From NCBI GenBank assembly GCA_947494565.1, contig CANLVG010000005.1, positions 372,001 to 436,000 of the forward strand: DNA of 64,000 nt. Direction: 5' to 3'. The translations under genes were made by a program, and so were the position numbers. Positions 51,918 through 63,800 of the stretch are shown here, in pieces (positions within the stretch are counted from its first letter, which is position 1; each line of letters begins with the position of its first letter). Under the pieces are notes generated by a model. It saw nothing but the letters and a program-made list of their open reading frames with translations. It ran no database searches and was not told the DNA's origin. The stretch comes from an uncultured Flavobacteriaceae bacterium. GTDB taxonomy: Bacteria > Bacteroidota > Bacteroidia > Flavobacteriales > Flavobacteriaceae.

Positions 51918-51990
51918 GCGGGAGTAGCTCAGTTGGTAGAGCGTCAGCCTTCCAAGCTGAATGTCGCCGGTTCGAACCCGGTCTCCCGCT
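51918..51990 (+). tRNA. tRNA-Gly (anticodon TCC)
   Basis: Seventy-three bases, acceptor arms GCGGGAG and CTCCCGC, anticodon loop CTTCCAA giving TCC, T-loop GGTTCGAACCC. Discriminator T, no CCA. It starts 39 bases after tRNA-Tyr. The 201-base spacer after it contains a 7-base-pair hairpin (52020-52040). Confidence 0.97.
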
Positions 51991-52191
51991 CTAAAAAGGC
52001 TCTTTAGATATCGAAGTTGAAGTGTTTTAGTTGAACACTTTCGTTTTGATTTGTGAAGAAGAATAGGGTGAGAAGTCTGTGCTGAGCGCAGCCGAGGTAA
52101 ATTCAGGGGTCTCGCTCAAATACTGAGTAAGCGTTTGCGGTTTAGTGTCGGTCGAGATAGCTTTAAACCTTGAACCTGAAACCCCAAAAAG

Positions 52192-52263
52192 GCCGACGTA
52201 GCTCAGGGGTAGAGCGTTTCCTTGGTAAGGAAGAGGTCACGGGTTCAATTCCCGTCGTTGGCT
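52192..52263 (+). tRNA. tRNA-Thr (anticodon GGT)
   Basis: Seventy-two bases, acceptor arms GCCGACG and CGTTGGC, anticodon GGT in the loop TTGGTAA, T-loop GGTTCAATTCC. Discriminator T, no CCA. Immediately upstream of tuf. Confidence 0.97.
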
Positions 52264-52325
52264 CTATTAGTTGACAAATTTGTACACACACACTAATATA
52301 AACATAAGATTAAAATTCATTAAAA

Positions 52326-53513
52326 ATGGCAAAGGAAACTTTTGATCGTTCCAAACCGCACTTAAATATTGGTACCATTGGACACGTCGATCACGGAAAA
52401 ACTACATTGACTGCTGCTATCACCGAAGTATTGGCGAACGCAGGATTATCTGAAAAGAGAAGCTTCGATTCTATCGATAACGCTCCTGAAGAAAAAGAAA
52501 GAGGTATCACTATCAACACTTCGCACGTTGAATATCAAACTGCGAATCGTCACTATGCCCACGTTGATTGTCCTGGTCACGCGGATTATGTGAAGAACAT
52601 GGTTACTGGTGCTGCTCAAATGGATGGAGCTATCCTTGTTGTAGCTGCGACTGATGGTCCTATGCCACAAACTCGTGAGCACATCCTTTTAGGACGTCAG
52701 GTAGGTATCCCAAGAATCGTTGTTTTTATGAACAAGGTGGATATGGTTGATGATGAAGAGCTTTTAGAGCTTGTTGAAATGGAAATCAGAGAGTTGCTTT
52801 CTTTCTACGAATATGATGGTGACAATGGTCCCGTAATCGCTGGTTCTGCATTAGGTGCTTTGAACGGTGAGCAAAAATGGGTCGATACCGTAATGGAATT
52901 GATGACTGCTGTTGATGATTGGATCGAGCTTCCAAAAAGAGATGTTGAAAAAGATTTCTTGATGCCTGTTGAAGACGTATTTACGATTACCGGTCGTGGT
53001 ACTGTTGCTACTGGTCGTATTGAAACCGGAGTTGCCAATACTGGTGATGCCGTTGATATTATCGGTATGGGTGCAGAGAAATTGTCTTCTACAATTACAG
53101 GGGTTGAAATGTTCCGTAAGATATTGGATAGAGGTGAAGCTGGTGATAATGTTGGTATCCTTTTGAGAGGTATCGAAAAATCTGATATCAAAAGGGGAAT
53201 GGTAATCTGTAAGCCGGGTTCTGTTAAGCCACACGCTAAATTTGAAGCTGAGGTTTATATCCTTAAGAAAGAAGAAGGTGGTCGTCACACACCATTTCAC
53301 AATAACTATCGTCCTCAGTTCTACGTCAGAACCACTGATGTAACTGGTACGATCAATCTTCCTTCAGGAGTTGAAATGGTTATGCCTGGTGATAACCTTA
53401 CCATTACTGTTGATTTGCTTTCTCCAATTGCATTGAGCGAAGGACTTCGTTTTGCGATCCGAGAGGGTGGTAGAACAGTAGGTGCAGGTCAGGTAACTAA
53501 GATTTTAGACTAA
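52326..53513 (+). CDS. tuf: translation elongation factor Tu
   Basis: A 395-residue GTPase that brings aminoacyl-tRNA to the ribosome. G1 is GHVDHGKTT near residue 19, the switch I region has [11 protein letters not shown]3 is [12 protein letters not shown], and G4 is NKVD. Domains 2 and 3 follow, ending [14 protein letters not shown]. Codon use is strongly biased as expected for a highly expressed gene. It is cotranscribed with the four tRNAs upstream. Confidence 0.98.
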   Translation: MAKETFDRSKPHLNIGTIGHVDHGKTTLTAAITEVLANAGLSEKRSFDSIDNAPEEKERGITINTSHVEYQTANRHYAHVDCPGHADYVKNMVTGAAQMDGAILVVAATDGPMPQTREHILLGRQVGIPRIVVFMNKVDMVDDEELLELVEMEIRELLSFYEYDGDNGPVIAGSALGALNGEQKWVDTVMELMTAVDDWIELPKRDVEKDFLMPVEDVFTITGRGTVATGRIETGVANTGDAVDIIGMGAEKLSSTITGVEMFRKILDRGEAGDNVGILLRGIEKSDIKRGMVICKPGSVKPHAKFEAEVYILKKEEGGRHTPFHNNYRPQFYVRTTDVTGTINLPSGVEMVMPGDNLTITVDLLSPIALSEGLRFAIREGGRTVGAGQVTKILD

Positions 53514-53533
53514 AAATCTTTAGAAGTTATTTA

Positions 53534-53576
53534 CACATTAAGGGTGTCCGCCAACAGGCGGATACCTTTAAATGTG
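53534..53576 (+). terminator. long hairpin between tuf and tRNA-Trp
   Basis: Arms CACATTAAGG...TGTCCGCC and GGCGGATA...CCTT...AATGTG form a stem of nearly 20 pairs with a one-base bulge and loop AACA. Little T follows. It may be a partial terminator or an RNA-processing signal that separates tuf from the downstream RNA. Confidence 0.6.
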
Positions 53577-53583
53577 AATAAAA

Positions 53584-53656
53584 ACGGGTGTAGCTCAGTT
53601 GGTAGAGCACTGGTCTCCAAAACCAGGTGTCGGGAGTTCGAGTCTCTCCTCCCGTG
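53584..53656 (+). tRNA. tRNA-Trp (anticodon CCA)
   Basis: Seventy-three bases with anticodon CCA in the loop between CTGGT and ACCAG and discriminator G, the identity base of bacterial tRNA-Trp. Acceptor arms ACGGGTG and CTCCCGT contain a T-T mismatch at pair 6-67. No encoded CCA. The tRNA-Trp, secE, nusG order is common in bacteria. Confidence 0.96.
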
Positions 53657-53695
53657 CGAAACGAGTTTAACGACCTTTCACAAGAGAAGTCCACT

Positions 53696-53726
53696 CGAAA
53701 TAATAAGGCCGCGGCTTTATTTTTCG
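53696..53726 (+). terminator. hairpin after tRNA-Trp
   Basis: AATAAGGC pairs with GCTTTATT (one wobble), extended by CGAAA and TTTCG; a TTTATTTTT tract is part of its 3' arm. It could limit read-through into secE or serve as a processing site. Confidence 0.5.
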
Positions 53727-53794
53727 TGTCTTAGAAATTAAGAATGACTTTTGGATTAGTTCGCCATTGACGTAAAGGGTAAAAAAGAAACAAC

Positions 53795-54100
53795 ATGTTG
53801 ACCTATATAAAAGAATCGATTGAAGAGTTGCGCAACCACGTAACCTTGCCGACCAAGGCTGAATCTTCTAACCTTATGGTTGTTGTGGCGGTTTTCTCCA
53901 TATTGTTCGCTCTGGCGACATGGGGGGTTGATGAGTATTTTTCGGATTTGATTGCAGGCAATTTATTTTCTGCGAAGACGTACTCGGATTATTTAGAAGC
54001 TGGATTCGGCGGCGTATTGCGCTTACTGTGGTATGCTATACTAACGGTAGGTCTTGTTTTAGGAGTATCTTCATTTACAAGTAAGAATAAAAACCAATAG
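53795..54100 (+). CDS. secE: preprotein translocase subunit SecE with C-terminal extension
   Basis: A 101-residue protein. The first about 60 residues are a normal SecE: an amphipathic helix (YIKESIEELRNHVTLPTKAE) and a transmembrane helix ending in ALATWGVDEYFSDL. The last about 40 residues add a second hydrophobic helix (LRLLWYAILTVGLVLGVSSF) and a polar end, absent from the usual 60-65-residue form. It stabilises SecY in the inner membrane. It lies 2 bases before nusG. Confidence 0.88.
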   Translation: MLTYIKESIEELRNHVTLPTKAESSNLMVVVAVFSILFALATWGVDEYFSDLIAGNLFSAKTYSDYLEAGFGGVLRLLWYAILTVGLVLGVSSFTSKNKNQ

Positions 54101-54102
54101 GC

Positions 54103-54654
54103 ATGTCCGAAGTACTGGAAAAAAAATGGTATGTGGTAAGGGCTGTTAGCGGTCAAGAAAACAAAATCAAAGGCTACATCGAAAGTGAGGTCACTAGACT
54201 CGGGTTTGGTGATTATCTAGAAGATGTTTTAGTCCCCACTGAAAAGGTAGTGCAGATTCGAAATGGAAAAAAAATCAATAAAGAACGGGTTTATTTTCCT
54301 GGATATATCATGATCAAAGCCAATTTAGGTGGTGAAATGATTCATATTATACGGTCGATTACCAATGTAATCGGTTTTTTAGGGGAAACCAAAGGAGGCG
54401 ACCCCGTTCCACTTCGGAAGTCCGAGGTGAACAGAATGCTCGGTAAAGTTGATGAATTGGCCGTGAATACCGATAGTGTGGCCATACCTTTCGTGTTTGG
54501 TGAAACGGTAAAAGTTATTGATGGCCCGTTTAATGGTTTTAACGGTACTGTCGAAAAAATAAATGAGGAAAAACGCAAACTTGAGGTCATGGTGAAGATT
54601 TTCGGAAGAAAAACGCCTTTGGAATTGAGTTACATGCAAGTAGAAAAGATTTAA
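54103..54654 (+). CDS. nusG: transcription termination/antitermination protein NusG
   Basis: A 183-residue factor linking RNA polymerase to the ribosome or Rho. The N-terminal domain begins WYVVRAVSGQENKIKGYIE with the later YFPGYIMIKANL, and the C-terminal KOW domain is GETVKVIDGPFNGFNGTVEK. It is directly after secE and 65 bases before rplK. Confidence 0.97.
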   Translation: MSEVLEKKWYVVRAVSGQENKIKGYIESEVTRLGFGDYLEDVLVPTEKVVQIRNGKKINKERVYFPGYIMIKANLGGEMIHIIRSITNVIGFLGETKGGDPVPLRKSEVNRMLGKVDELAVNTDSVAIPFVFGETVKVIDGPFNGFNGTVEKINEEKRKLEVMVKIFGRKTPLELSYMQVEKI

Positions 54655-54719
54655 AGTAATTGTTACATATATAAAATTGTGTTGCTTCCACTAACACGAT
54701 TTCAATTTAATTTTAAACA

Positions 54720-55157
54720 ATGGCAAAAGAAGTAGGTAAAGTAGTTAAACTACAAGTTAGGGGAGGTGCAGCGAATCCATCGCCACCGGTCGGACCCGCC
54801 TTAGGTGCTGCCGGCGTTAACATCATGGAGTTCTGTAAGCAGTTCAATGCGCGTACACAGGACAAACCCGGAAAGGTTTTACCAGTTGTTATCACCGTCT
54901 ATAAAGACAAGTCGTTCGACTTTGTCGTAAAAACACCACCGGCGGCCGTTCAGTTGATGGAAGCAGCTAAGATTAAGAAAGGATCTGGCGAACCTAACCG
55001 TGTGAAATTAGGTAGTGTCACTTGGGATCAGATTAAGACCATCGCAGAAGATAAAATGGTAGACTTGAATGCGTTTACTGTAGAGTCTGCAATGAGTATG
55101 ATCGCGGGAACGGCACGTTCAATGGGTATGAAGGTTGCTGGAAAACGACCTTTTTAA
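54720..55157 (+). CDS. rplK: 50S ribosomal protein uL11
   Basis: A 145-residue protein of the GTPase-associated centre. Diagnostic: [20 protein letters not shown], the proline-rich hinge, and the RNA-binding end [10 protein letters not shown]. Co-directional with rplA, which starts 22 bases later. The 65-base gap upstream may hold the site for L1-type feedback control, but I could not identify it. Confidence 0.97.
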   Translation: MAKEVGKVVKLQVRGGAANPSPPVGPALGAAGVNIMEFCKQFNARTQDKPGKVLPVVITVYKDKSFDFVVKTPPAAVQLMEAAKIKKGSGEPNRVKLGSVTWDQIKTIAEDKMVDLNAFTVESAMSMIAGTARSMGMKVAGKRPF

Positions 55158-55179
55158 ATCTTAAAAAGCAATTTTAAAA

Positions 55180-55869
55180 ATGGCAAAATTAACAAAGAAG
55201 CAAAAAGAAGCTCGTGCTAAAATAGAGAAAGACAAGCTCTATTCCGTTGACGAAGCCTCGGCTTTGGTAAAAGAAATCACCAATACAAAATTCGATTCAT
55301 CTATTGAATTGGCGGTGCGTTTGGGTGTTGATCCACGTAAAGCGAATCAAATGGTCCGTGGGGTGGTGACACTTCCACATGGTACAGGTAAAGATGTGAA
55401 GGTTTTGGCGTTGGTTACTCCTGATAAAGAAGCAGATGCTAAAGAAGCCGGAGCCGATTATGTTGGCTTGGATGAGTATCTGGATAAAATCAAGGGAGGT
55501 TGGACCGATGTTGATGTTATTATCACGATGCCTAGCGTAATGGGTAAATTGGGCCCCTTAGGTCGTATTTTAGGACCAAGAGGTTTGATGCCGAACCCGA
55601 AGACGGGTACAGTGACCATGGATGTGGCGAAAGCCGTAACTGATGTTAAAGGTGGTAAGATTGATTTCAAGGTTGATAAAACCGGTATCGTACATGCTGC
55701 AATAGGAAAGGCATCTTTTACCGCTGACAAAATTGCGGGTAACGCAAAAGAGTTGTTGGAGACTTTGAATAAATTAAGGCCTACGGCGGCAAAAGGGGTG
55801 TATATGAAAAGCATCTTCATGTCCAGTACCATGAGTCCTAGTGTTCAATTAGATCCTAAGACAGTTTAA
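55180..55869 (+). CDS. rplA: 50S ribosomal protein uL1
   Basis: A 229-residue protein of the L1 stalk. [20 protein letters not shown] and the family signature [20 protein letters not shown] are complete. In many bacteria L1 represses its own operon by binding the leader RNA. It is 25 bases before rplJ. Confidence 0.98.
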   Translation: MAKLTKKQKEARAKIEKDKLYSVDEASALVKEITNTKFDSSIELAVRLGVDPRKANQMVRGVVTLPHGTGKDVKVLALVTPDKEADAKEAGADYVGLDEYLDKIKGGWTDVDVIITMPSVMGKLGPLGRILGPRGLMPNPKTGTVTMDVAKAVTDVKGGKIDFKVDKTGIVHAAIGKASFTADKIAGNAKELLETLNKLRPTAAKGVYMKSIFMSSTMSPSVQLDPKTV

Positions 55870-55894
55870 CTAACTGGTAGTAAAAATTTTTAGT

Positions 55895-56413
55895 ATGACA
55901 AGAGAAGAAAAAGCAAACGTAATACAGGATTTGACTACGGAGTTAGCGGATAACTCTACCATTTACTTGGCGGATATATCCGGATTGGATGCCAAAACAA
56001 CCTCTGATTTAAGAAGAGCTTGTTTTAAGGCTGATATCAAACTGTCCGTAGTGAAAAACACCTTGCTTGCAAAAGCAATGGAAGCTTCTGAAAGAGAATT
56101 CGGTGAACTTCCCGAAGTGCTGAAAGGCAATACTTCACTGATGTTTTCCGAGGTTGGAAATGCTCCGGCAAAACTGATCAAGAATTTCAGGAAAAAGGCG
56201 GATAAACCCTTATTGAAAGGCGCATTCGTCGAAGAGGCGGTTTATATTGGTGATGAAAATCTAGATGCTCTAGTTAGTATTAAGTCCAAGGAAGAAATGA
56301 TTGGTGAAATAATCGGACTGTTACAGTCTCCGGCCAAGAACGTTATTTCTGGACTTAAATCCGGTGGAGGTAAAATCGCTGGTATCTTGAAGACATTATC
56401 AGAAAGAGAATAG
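55895..56413 (+). CDS. rplJ: 50S ribosomal protein uL10
   Basis: A 172-residue stalk base protein. The N-terminal domain (YLADISGLDAKTTSDLRRAC, VVKNTLLAKA) binds 23S rRNA and the C-terminal helix (ISGLKSGGGKIAGILKTLSE) carries L7/L12 dimers. It is 48 bases before rplL. Confidence 0.96.
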   Translation: MTREEKANVIQDLTTELADNSTIYLADISGLDAKTTSDLRRACFKADIKLSVVKNTLLAKAMEASEREFGELPEVLKGNTSLMFSEVGNAPAKLIKNFRKKADKPLLKGAFVEEAVYIGDENLDALVSIKSKEEMIGEIIGLLQSPAKNVISGLKSGGGKIAGILKTLSERE

Positions 56414-56461
56414 TACGCACTAAACTAATTATATTTTAAAATTTTATTAAACGATAGAAAA

Positions 56462-56842
56462 ATGGCAGATTTAAAAGATTTCGCAGAACAGTTGGTTAAC
56501 TTGACCGTAAAAGAGGTTAACGAGTTGGCTGATATATTAAAAGAAGAATACGGCATTGAACCTGCAGCTGCAGCTGTAGCTGTTGCCGCTGGAGGCGCTG
56601 GAGCCGATGGTGGTGAGGCCGCTGAGGAAAAATCGGAATTCGATGTTATCCTCAAAGCAGCAGGAGGTTCTAAATTAGCCGTGGTTAAGTTGGTTAAGGA
56701 ATTGACCGGCTTAGGATTGAAAGATGCTAAAGACATCGTTGATAGTGCACCAAAGGCCGTTAAGGAAGGTGTGGCTAAAGACGAAGCTGAAGGAATCAAG
56801 AAATCATTGGAAGAAGCAGGAGCAGAAGTTGAGCTTAAATAA
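56462..56842 (+). CDS. rplL: 50S ribosomal protein bL12
   Basis: A 126-residue stalk protein. An N-terminal dimerisation part ([20 protein letters not shown]), an alanine/glycine-rich hinge ([17 protein letters not shown]) and the C-terminal factor-binding domain ([20 protein letters not shown]) are all present. A strong terminator-like hairpin follows before rpoB. Confidence 0.97.
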   Translation: MADLKDFAEQLVNLTVKEVNELADILKEEYGIEPAAAAVAVAAGGAGADGGEAAEEKSEFDVILKAAGGSKLAVVKLVKELTGLGLKDAKDIVDSAPKAVKEGVAKDEAEGIKKSLEEAGAEVELK

Positions 56843-56864
56843 TAGCAGCAACCATAACGCTTTC

Positions 56865-56911
56865 GGTTTAGGTCTTTTCTCGCTTTCGCGGGGCTAGACC
56901 TAAGCCTTTTT
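56865..56911 (+). terminator. terminator/attenuator between rplL and rpoB
   Basis: GGTTTAGGTCT (56865-56875) pairs with AGACCTAAGCC (56896-56906), 11 pairs with one wobble, around a 20-base loop; TTTTT follows. It is well placed to lower rpoBC transcription relative to the ribosomal protein genes, as the known rplL-rpoB attenuator does in E. coli. Confidence 0.85.
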
Positions 56912-56980
56912 ATAGATACCGCGTATATAAAGCCGTATACGACCCATTTTTAGTATTCACGATCAAAATACTGTCCATAG

Positions 56981-59900
56981 ATGTTCACAAACACTACTGA
57001 AAGAATTAATTTCGCATCCGCTAAGAACACGCCGGAATACCCGGATTTCTTGGACATTCAGATTAAATCGTTTCAAGATTTTTTCCAACTTGAGACAAAA
57101 TCCGATGAGAGGAGCGATGAAGGTCTATACAATACCTTCCAAGAAAACTTCCCTATTACCGATACCAGAAACCAGTTTGTACTTGAGTTTCTCGATTATT
57201 TTATAGATCCGCCAAGATATTCCATTCAAGAGTGTATTGAGCGTGGACTAACCTATAGCGTGCCTTTGAAGGCACGACTCAAGTTGTACTGTACCGATCC
57301 AGAGCATGAAGATTTTGAGACCATCGTACAAGACGTTTATTTAGGAACCATTCCATATATGACCCCATCGGGTACATTTGTGATAAATGGTGCGGAACGT
57401 GTTGTGGTTTCTCAGTTACATAGATCGCCAGGAGTATTCTTTGGGCAATCGTTTCATGCCAATGGAACCAAATTGTATTCTGCAAGGGTAATACCTTTTA
57501 AAGGGTCTTGGATAGAATTTGCGACGGATATCAATAGCGTGATGTACGCGTACATTGATCGAAAGAAAAAGTTGCCTGTTACTACCTTGTTCCGTGCAAT
57601 CGGTTTTGAAAGGGATAAGGATATTTTGGAGATTTTCGACCTCTCGGAAGAGGTGAAAGTATCTAAAGCAGGACTGAAAAAAGTATTGGGCCGCAAATTG
57701 GCCGCAAGAGTGTTGAACACTTGGCATGAAGATTTCGTTGACGAGGATACCGGTGAAGTGGTATCGATCGAACGTAACGAAATCGTGTTGGATCGTGACA
57801 CCGTTCTAGAAAAAGAACATATCGAAGAAATATTGGAAGCAGATGCAAAGACCATTCTTCTCCATAAAGAGAATAATGCTCAGTCTGACTACGCGATCAT
57901 ACACAATACACTTCAAAAAGATCCTACGAACTCTGAGAAAGAGGCCGTAGAACATATTTACAGACAGTTGCGTAATGCCGAGCCACCCGATGAGGAGACC
58001 GCTCGAGGCATTATCGACAAATTGTTCTTCTCAGACCAGCGATACAACCTTGGGGAAGTGGGTCGTTACAGAATGAACAAAAAGTTGCAGTTGGATATTG
58101 GAATGGACAAGCAGGTCTTGACCAAAGAGGATATCATTACGATCATCAAGTATCTAATCGAGTTGATTAACTCAAAAGCGGAGATTGATGATATCGATCA
58201 CTTGTCCAACAGACGTGTACGTACTGTGGGGGAACAATTGTCCTCTCAATTCGGAGTGGGTCTTGCACGAATGGCTAGAACTATTCGCGAGCGAATGAAT
58301 GTTCGTGACAATGAAGTTTTTACACCGATCGATTTGATTAATGCGAAGACCTTATCTTCCGTAATTAACTCATTTTTTGGTACGAATCAACTTTCTCAAT
58401 TTATGGATCAGACCAATCCATTGGCTGAAATCACCCATAAAAGAAGGCTATCCGCACTTGGGCCAGGAGGTCTTTCAAGAGAAAGAGCAGGTTTTGAAGT
58501 ACGTGATGTACACTATACGCACTATGGTAGACTATGTCCTATAGAAACTCCGGAAGGTCCAAACATCGGTTTGATTTCTTCTTTGGCGGTTTTTGCCAAG
58601 GTAAATCCGATGGGCTTCTTGGAAACGCCCTATCGTAAAGTAGATAGTACCAAGGTCAATACCAAAGAGTATGTATACCTAAGTGCGGAGGAAGAAGAGG
58701 GAATGAAAATCGCCCAGGCGAATATCCCCTTGAAAGACAATGGACAAATTGACTCTGACAAAGTAATTGCGCGTGAAGAAGGTGACTTTCCTGTGGTCGA
58801 TCCATCTGAGATCAACTATACTGATGTCGCGCCTAACCAAATCGCTTCGATTTCTGCGTCATTGATTCCGTTTTTAGAACATGATGATGCAAACCGTGCG
58901 TTGATGGGCTCGAACATGATGCGCCAGGCAGTTCCGTTATTGAAACCGCAGTCACCGATTGTCGGTACAGGTTTGGAACGTCAAGTAGCCTCTGATTCAA
59001 GAGTATTGATCAATGCTGAAGGTGATGGCGTCATCGAATATGTTGATGCACAGAAAATAACGATTAAATACAAGAGAACCGATACCGAACGTCTCATCAG
59101 TTTCGATGACGATTCTAAATCGTACAATTTGGTGAAGTTCAGAAAAACGAATCAAGGTACGAGCATCAATTTGAAGCCTATTGTCAAGAAGGGCGATAAG
59201 GTCAAAAAAGGTCAAGTGCTTTGTGAAGGGTATGCTACCGAGAAAGGAGAGCTAGCATTAGGTAGAAACCTAACAGTGGCCTTCATGCCTTGGAAAGGAT
59301 ATAACTTTGAGGATGCAATTGTTATTTCGGAAAAAGTAGTTCGCGAAGATATCTTCACCTCTATACATGTTGATGAGTATTCGCTCGAGGTGCGTGATAC
59401 CAAGCTTGGTGCTGAAGAATTGACCCATGATATCCCTAACGTTTCTGAAGAAGCGACAAAGGATCTCGATGAGAATGGTATGATCCGTATTGGAGCGGAA
59501 GTAAAACCTGGAGACATTCTAATTGGAAAGATTACCCCGAAAGGAGAATCGGATCCGACTCCTGAAGAAAAACTACTTCGAGCAATTTTTGGTGACAAGG
59601 CAGGTGACGTAAAAGATGCTTCCTTGAAAGCTTCTCCATCTTTACGTGGAGTGGTGATCGAAAAGAAATTGTTCTCACGTTCTATTAAAGATAAGCGCAA
59701 GCGTTCTGAAGACAAAGAAGCCATCAACGCTTTGGAGTTGGAATACGAGGTGAAATTTGAGCAGTTGAAAGATGTGTTGATCGAAAAATTGTTCTCATTG
59801 ATCAATGGCAAAACATCACAAGGCGTATTGAACGATCTGGGTGAAGAAGTTTTGCCGAAGGGAAAGAAGTACACCATGAAGATGTTGAATGCTGTTGACG

Positions 59901-60790
59901 ATTTCGCACACTTAGTGGGTGGAAGTTGGACCACGGATAAGGACACTAACACCATGGTAGCTGACCTATTACATAATTACAAGATCAAACTGAACGACCT
60001 TCAAGGTAACCTAAGAAGAGACAAGTTTACGATTTCTGTAGGTGATGAACTCCCTGCAGGAATTATGAAGCTTGCTAAAGTTTATGTGGCTAAGAAGCGA
60101 AAGCTGAAAGTCGGGGATAAAATGGCAGGTCGTCATGGAAATAAAGGTATTGTCTCAAGAATCGTGCGTCAAGAAGACATGCCATTCTTGGAAGATGGTA
60201 CTCCGGTCGATATCGTATTGAATCCGTTGGGTGTACCTTCCCGTATGAACATCGGTCAGATTTACGAAACTGTATTGGGCTGGGCTGGCTTGAAATTAGG
60301 TAAGAAATTCGGAACGCCGATTTTCGATGGGGCCACCTTGGACGAGATCAATGGTTATACCGATGAAGCGGGTATTCCAAGATTCGGTCATACCTATCTA
60401 TACGATGGTGGAACCGGTCAACGATTCGATCAGCCTGCAACGGTAGGAGTGATTTACATGTTAAAATTAGGCCATATGGTCGATGATAAAATGCATGCAC
60501 GTTCTATCGGACCATACTCATTGATTACACAACAACCTTTGGGCGGTAAAGCCCAGTTTGGAGGTCAGCGTTTCGGTGAGATGGAGGTATGGGCACTTGA
60601 AGCCTATGGTGCATCCGCTACCTTGCGGGAAATATTGACTGTGAAATCCGATGACGTTATTGGTAGGGCAAAGACTTACGAATCAATCGTCAAAGGAGAG
60701 ACCATGCCAGAACCAGGGTTACCTGAATCTTTCAATGTACTGATGCATGAACTTAAGGGATTAGGTTTGGACATCCGTTTGGAAGAATAA
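56981..60790 (+). CDS. rpoB: DNA-directed RNA polymerase beta subunit
   Basis: A 1269-residue subunit. The rifampicin-site region is seen in [19 protein letters not shown] with [20 protein letters not shown], followed by [20 protein letters not shown]. The C-terminal [17 protein letters not shown] and lobes shared with other Bacteroidota are present. Residues in the rifampicin pocket look like the normal susceptible form (QF, DQ, H, R and S at the usual places). It is followed after 39 bases by rpoC. Confidence 0.98.
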   Translation: MFTNTTERINFASAKNTPEYPDFLDIQIKSFQDFFQLETKSDERSDEGLYNTFQENFPITDTRNQFVLEFLDYFIDPPRYSIQECIERGLTYSVPLKARLKLYCTDPEHEDFETIVQDVYLGTIPYMTPSGTFVINGAERVVVSQLHRSPGVFFGQSFHANGTKLYSARVIPFKGSWIEFATDINSVMYAYIDRKKKLPVTTLFRAIGFERDKDILEIFDLSEEVKVSKAGLKKVLGRKLAARVLNTWHEDFVDEDTGEVVSIERNEIVLDRDTVLEKEHIEEILEADAKTILLHKENNAQSDYAIIHNTLQKDPTNSEKEAVEHIYRQLRNAEPPDEETARGIIDKLFFSDQRYNLGEVGRYRMNKKLQLDIGMDKQVLTKEDIITIIKYLIELINSKAEIDDIDHLSNRRVRTVGEQLSSQFGVGLARMARTIRERMNVRDNEVFTPIDLINAKTLSSVINSFFGTNQLSQFMDQTNPLAEITHKRRLSALGPGGLSRERAGFEVRDVHYTHYGRLCPIETPEGPNIGLISSLAVFAKVNPMGFLETPYRKVDSTKVNTKEYVYLSAEEEEGMKIAQANIPLKDNGQIDSDKVIAREEGDFPVVDPSEINYTDVAPNQIASISASLIPFLEHDDANRALMGSNMMRQAVPLLKPQSPIVGTGLERQVASDSRVLINAEGDGVIEYVDAQKITIKYKRTDTERLISFDDDSKSYNLVKFRKTNQGTSINLKPIVKKGDKVKKGQVLCEGYATEKGELALGRNLTVAFMPWKGYNFEDAIVISEKVVREDIFTSIHVDEYSLEVRDTKLGAEELTHDIPNVSEEATKDLDENGMIRIGAEVKPGDILIGKITPKGESDPTPEEKLLRAIFGDKAGDVKDASLKASPSLRGVVIEKKLFSRSIKDKRKRSEDKEAINALELEYEVKFEQLKDVLIEKLFSLINGKTSQGVLNDLGEEVLPKGKKYTMKMLNAVDDFAHLVGGSWTTDKDTNTMVADLLHNYKIKLNDLQGNLRRDKFTISVGDELPAGIMKLAKVYVAKKRKLKVGDKMAGRHGNKGIVSRIVRQEDMPFLEDGTPVDIVLNPLGVPSRMNIGQIYETVLGWAGLKLGKKFGTPIFDGATLDEINGYTDEAGIPRFGHTYLYDGGTGQRFDQPATVGVIYMLKLGHMVDDKMHARSIGPYSLITQQPLGGKAQFGGQRFGEMEVWALEAYGASATLREILTVKSDDVIGRAKTYESIVKGETMPEPGLPESFNVLMHELKGLGLDIRLEE

Positions 60791-60829
60791 TTTTAGAACA
60801 CACATAATAATATAGTAGCATAGTAGATT

Positions 60830-63800
60830 ATGGCTAGAATACACGATAATACACCACAAAAAAGGTTTGATAAGATTTCGATTGGTTTGGCCTCTCCTGA
60901 AGCAATTCTGGCAGAGTCAAGGGGTGAAGTCCTGAAGCCTGAAACCATTAACTATAGAACGCACAAACCTGAGCGTGACGGTCTTTTCTGCGAGCGTATT
61001 TTTGGTCCTGTAAAGGATTATGAATGTGCCTGTGGTAAGTACAAACGTATTCGCTATCGCGGTATCGTTTGTGACCGATGTGGAGTAGAGGTAACAGAGA
61101 AAAAAGTTCGTAGAGACCGTGTGGGGCATATCAATTTGGTGGTTCCAGTGGCTCATATTTGGTACTTCCGTTCGTTGCCGAACAAAATAGGATACCTCTT
61201 GGGACTTCCTTCCAAGAAATTGGACATGATTATCTATTACGAGAGATATGTGGTAATCCAACCGGGTATTGCAAAAGGCCCTGAAGGAGAGGAAATCAAC
61301 AAAATGGATTTCTTGACCGAGGAGGAGTACTTGAACATTGTTGAAGAGCTTCCACAAGAAAATCAGTACTTAGACGATACCGACCCCAATAAGTTCATTG
61401 CTAAAATGGGTGCGGAGTGTTTGATCGATATATTGTCTAGAATCGATTTGAAAGAACTGTCCTTCAGTCTAAGACATAAGGCCAATACGGAAACTTCAAA
61501 GCAACGTAAGACCGAAGCCCTGAAACGACTGCAGGTAGTCGAGGCGCTTCGCGAATCGCAGGAGAATAGAGAGAATAACCCTGAATGGATGATCATGAAG
61601 GTAGTTCCGGTTATTCCACCAGAACTGCGTCCTTTGGTGCCATTGGATGGTGGCCGTTTCGCCACCTCTGATCTGAACGATTTGTATAGAAGGGTGATCA
61701 TTCGAAACAACCGTCTAAAACGATTGGTCGAGATCAAAGCACCGGAGGTTATTCTTAGAAATGAGAAACGTATGCTTCAAGAAGCGGTCGATTCTCTTTT
61801 TGATAATACACGTAAAGCTTCGGCGGTCAAGACCGAGTCGAATAGGCCTTTAAAATCACTTTCCGATTCACTGAAAGGAAAGCAAGGACGTTTCCGTCAA
61901 AACCTTTTGGGTAAACGTGTGGATTATTCTGCTCGTTCGGTTATTGTCGTGGGTCCAGAAATGAAGTTGTTCGAATGTGGTCTACCTAAGGATATGGCTG
62001 CGGAATTATACAAGCCTTTCGTCATACGTAAGTTGATTGAAAGGGGTATTGTAAAAACCGTGAAGTCCGCGAAGAAAATTATCGATAAAAAAGAACCCGT
62101 TGTTTGGGATATTCTTGAAAATGTACTTAAAGGTCACCCTGTGCTATTGAATAGGGCCCCAACACTTCACCGTTTGGGTATTCAGGCTTTTCAGCCCAAA
62201 CTTATAGAAGGTAAGGCGATTCGACTACACCCATTGGTATGTACAGCCTTTAATGCCGATTTCGATGGGGATCAGATGGCGGTACACCTTCCTTTAGGTC
62301 CTGAAGCAATTTTGGAAGCACAACTTTTGATGTTGGCTTCCCATAATATTTTGAATCCGGCTAACGGTTCTCCGATTACGGTTCCATCTCAGGATATGGT
62401 CTTGGGTCTTTACTATATGACCAAAGAAAGAAAGTCTACTCCAGAGGTTCCTATTAAAGGAGAAGGCCTAACTTTTTATTCGGCCGAAGAGGTTGAGATA
62501 GCCTTTAACGAAGGAATGGTAAGCCTTAACGCGGGAATTAAGGTTCGTGCGAAGGATTTCAATGAAGCAGGGGAATTGGTATACCAAATCATACCGACAA
62601 CGGTCGGTAGAGTGCTCTTTAACATGGAGGTGCCGGAAGCGGCTGGGTATATCAATGATGTATTGAACAAAAAATCCTTGAGGGATATTATCGGTAAGAT
62701 CTTGGCAGTGACGAACGTCCCTACCACAGCTGATTTCTTGGATAAGATAAAAACAATGGGGTATGATTTCGCCTTCAAAGGTGGTCTTTCCTTTAGTTTA
62801 GGCGATATTATCATTCCTCAAGAGAAGCATGAGATGATTGCTGATGCCAACGGTCAGGTTGACGGTATTATGGCCAATTATAATATGGGTCTTATTACCA
62901 ATAATGAACGTTACAATCAGGTCATCGATGTTTGGACCTCTACGAATGCCATGTTGACCGAGTTGGCAATGAAGCGTATTCGTGAAGACCAACAGGGGTT
63001 CAACTCGGTATATATGATGCTTGATTCAGGCGCGAGGGGTTCGAAAGAGCAGATTCGCCAGTTGACGGGTATGCGAGGATTGATGGCGAAACCTAAAAAA
63101 TCGACTGCAGGTGGTGGAGAAATCATCGAAAACCCGATTCTTTCTAACTTTAAAGAAGGTCTTTCGATTTTGGAGTATTTTATTTCCACTCACGGTGCGC
63201 GTAAAGGATTGGCCGATACCGCTCTAAAAACGGCGGATGCAGGTTACTTGACACGACGTTTGGTCGATGTTTCACAAGATGTGATCATCAATATCGAAGA
63301 TTGTGAAACCTTAAGAGGTGTCGAGGTCGAAGCGTTGAAAAAGAATGAAGAAGTCGTTGAGACACTAGGAGAACGAATTTTAGGACGTGTTTCATTACAT
63401 GATGTTTATGACCCGATCAGCGAGGAATTGCTTTTGACTGCAGGTCAGGAAATCATGGAAGGTGATGTCAAGAAAATCGAAGTTTCTCCTATCGAGCGGG
63501 TAGAAGTTCGTTCGGCATTGACATGCGAAGCTCCTAAAGGTATCTGCGCCAAGTGTTATGGCCGAAATCTTTCTACCAATAAAATGGTACAAAGGGGTGA
63601 AGCTGTTGGAGTAGTTGCAGCGCAGTCTATTGGTGAACCTGGTACACAGCTTACGTTACGTACCTTCCACGTAGGGGGTATTGCCGGTAACATTTCCGAA
63701 GATAACAAGCTGGAAGCCAAGTTTGGTGGTGTTGCGGAAATCGAGGATTTGAGAACGGTGACCGGAGAAGATGGCGATGGAGGTAAAGCGACAATAGTCA

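Noticed and set aside
53544-53741. 65-codon frame across tRNA-Trp
   Set aside because: It is the translated tRNA-Trp (CSSVGRALVSKTRCREFESL) with flanking spacer.
59212-59955. 247-codon antisense frame inside rpoB
   Set aside because: Serine/phenylalanine-rich composition is the antisense shadow of a strongly biased rpoB coding frame.
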